From: Bacteroidales bacterium
GTDB taxonomy: Bacteria; Bacteroidota; Bacteroidia; Bacteroidales; DTU049
Length of the DNA stretch: 15,320 nucleotides
NCBI GenBank assembly: GCA_030017935.1
Contig: JASEGF010000026.1
Span: forward strand, 1-15,320
Reading direction: 5' to 3'
Below, in pieces: positions 15,314 to 15,320 of this stretch (position 1 is the stretch's first letter; every line of letters begins with the position of its first letter). The position numbers were made by a program, and so were the translations under genes. Under the pieces are notes generated by a model. That model was not told the origin of the DNA. It made no database searches and saw nothing but the letters and a program-made list of their open reading frames with translations.

Positions 15314-15320
15314 AATTTTG

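Overview
The window is a strongly A+T-rich chromosomal segment from a member of the Bacteroidota. Three things point there: a C-terminal CHU_C / type B sorting domain of the type IX secretion system (T9SS) on a large secreted protein, several matches to the Bacteroidota -7 promoter box TAnnTTTG, and near absence of Shine-Dalgarno sequences. UGG encodes Trp and UGA is used as a stop, so the code is standard. The order or genus cannot be fixed from this sequence.

Layout. 1-48: short leader, possibly the last codons of an upstream gene. 49-699 (+): family 3 O-methyltransferase, meeting tail-to-tail (1 bp) a two-domain P-loop kinase-like / dCMP deaminase protein (701-1789, -). 1821-1855: rho-independent terminator of clpB (1883-4489, -). 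4782-5684 (-): MenA-like prenyltransferase, whose start codon lies in a 17-bp perfect palindrome. 5732-6019 and 6109-6372 (-): two paralogous small lipoproteins separated by a terminator. 6612-6781 (+): tRNA-Met(CAU) and tRNA-Pro(GGG) with a strong terminator. 6868-9381 (+): two-gene M16 peptidase operon, one catalytic and one non-catalytic subunit. 9374-9520: purine-rich array of a degenerate 8-bp unit that supplies the stop codon of the second M16 gene. 9606-11624 (+): secreted multi-domain protein with fibronectin-III-like repeats and a T9SS type B signal. 11655-12715: IS1595-family-like insertion sequence with a full-length but atypical transposase. 12775-13275 (-): small secreted protein of unknown function, 4 nt downstream of ligA (13280-15313, -), the NAD-dependent DNA ligase.

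Most genes are housekeeping: nucleotide metabolism, protein disaggregation, menaquinone synthesis, translation, proteolysis and DNA ligation. Accessory character is concentrated in 9374-12715 (repeat array, T9SS cargo, IS) and in the lipoprotein pair. I see no multi-gene defence island, CRISPR array, prophage or biosynthetic cluster. The items most worth a second look are the P-loop/dCMP deaminase fusion (an architecture also used by an anti-phage deaminase), the octamer array, the palindrome on the menA start, the unknown lipoprotein pair, and the transposase with substituted catalytic positions. Start codons were moved inward for menA and both lipoproteins because the longest frames begin at TTG codons or inside a predicted promoter.
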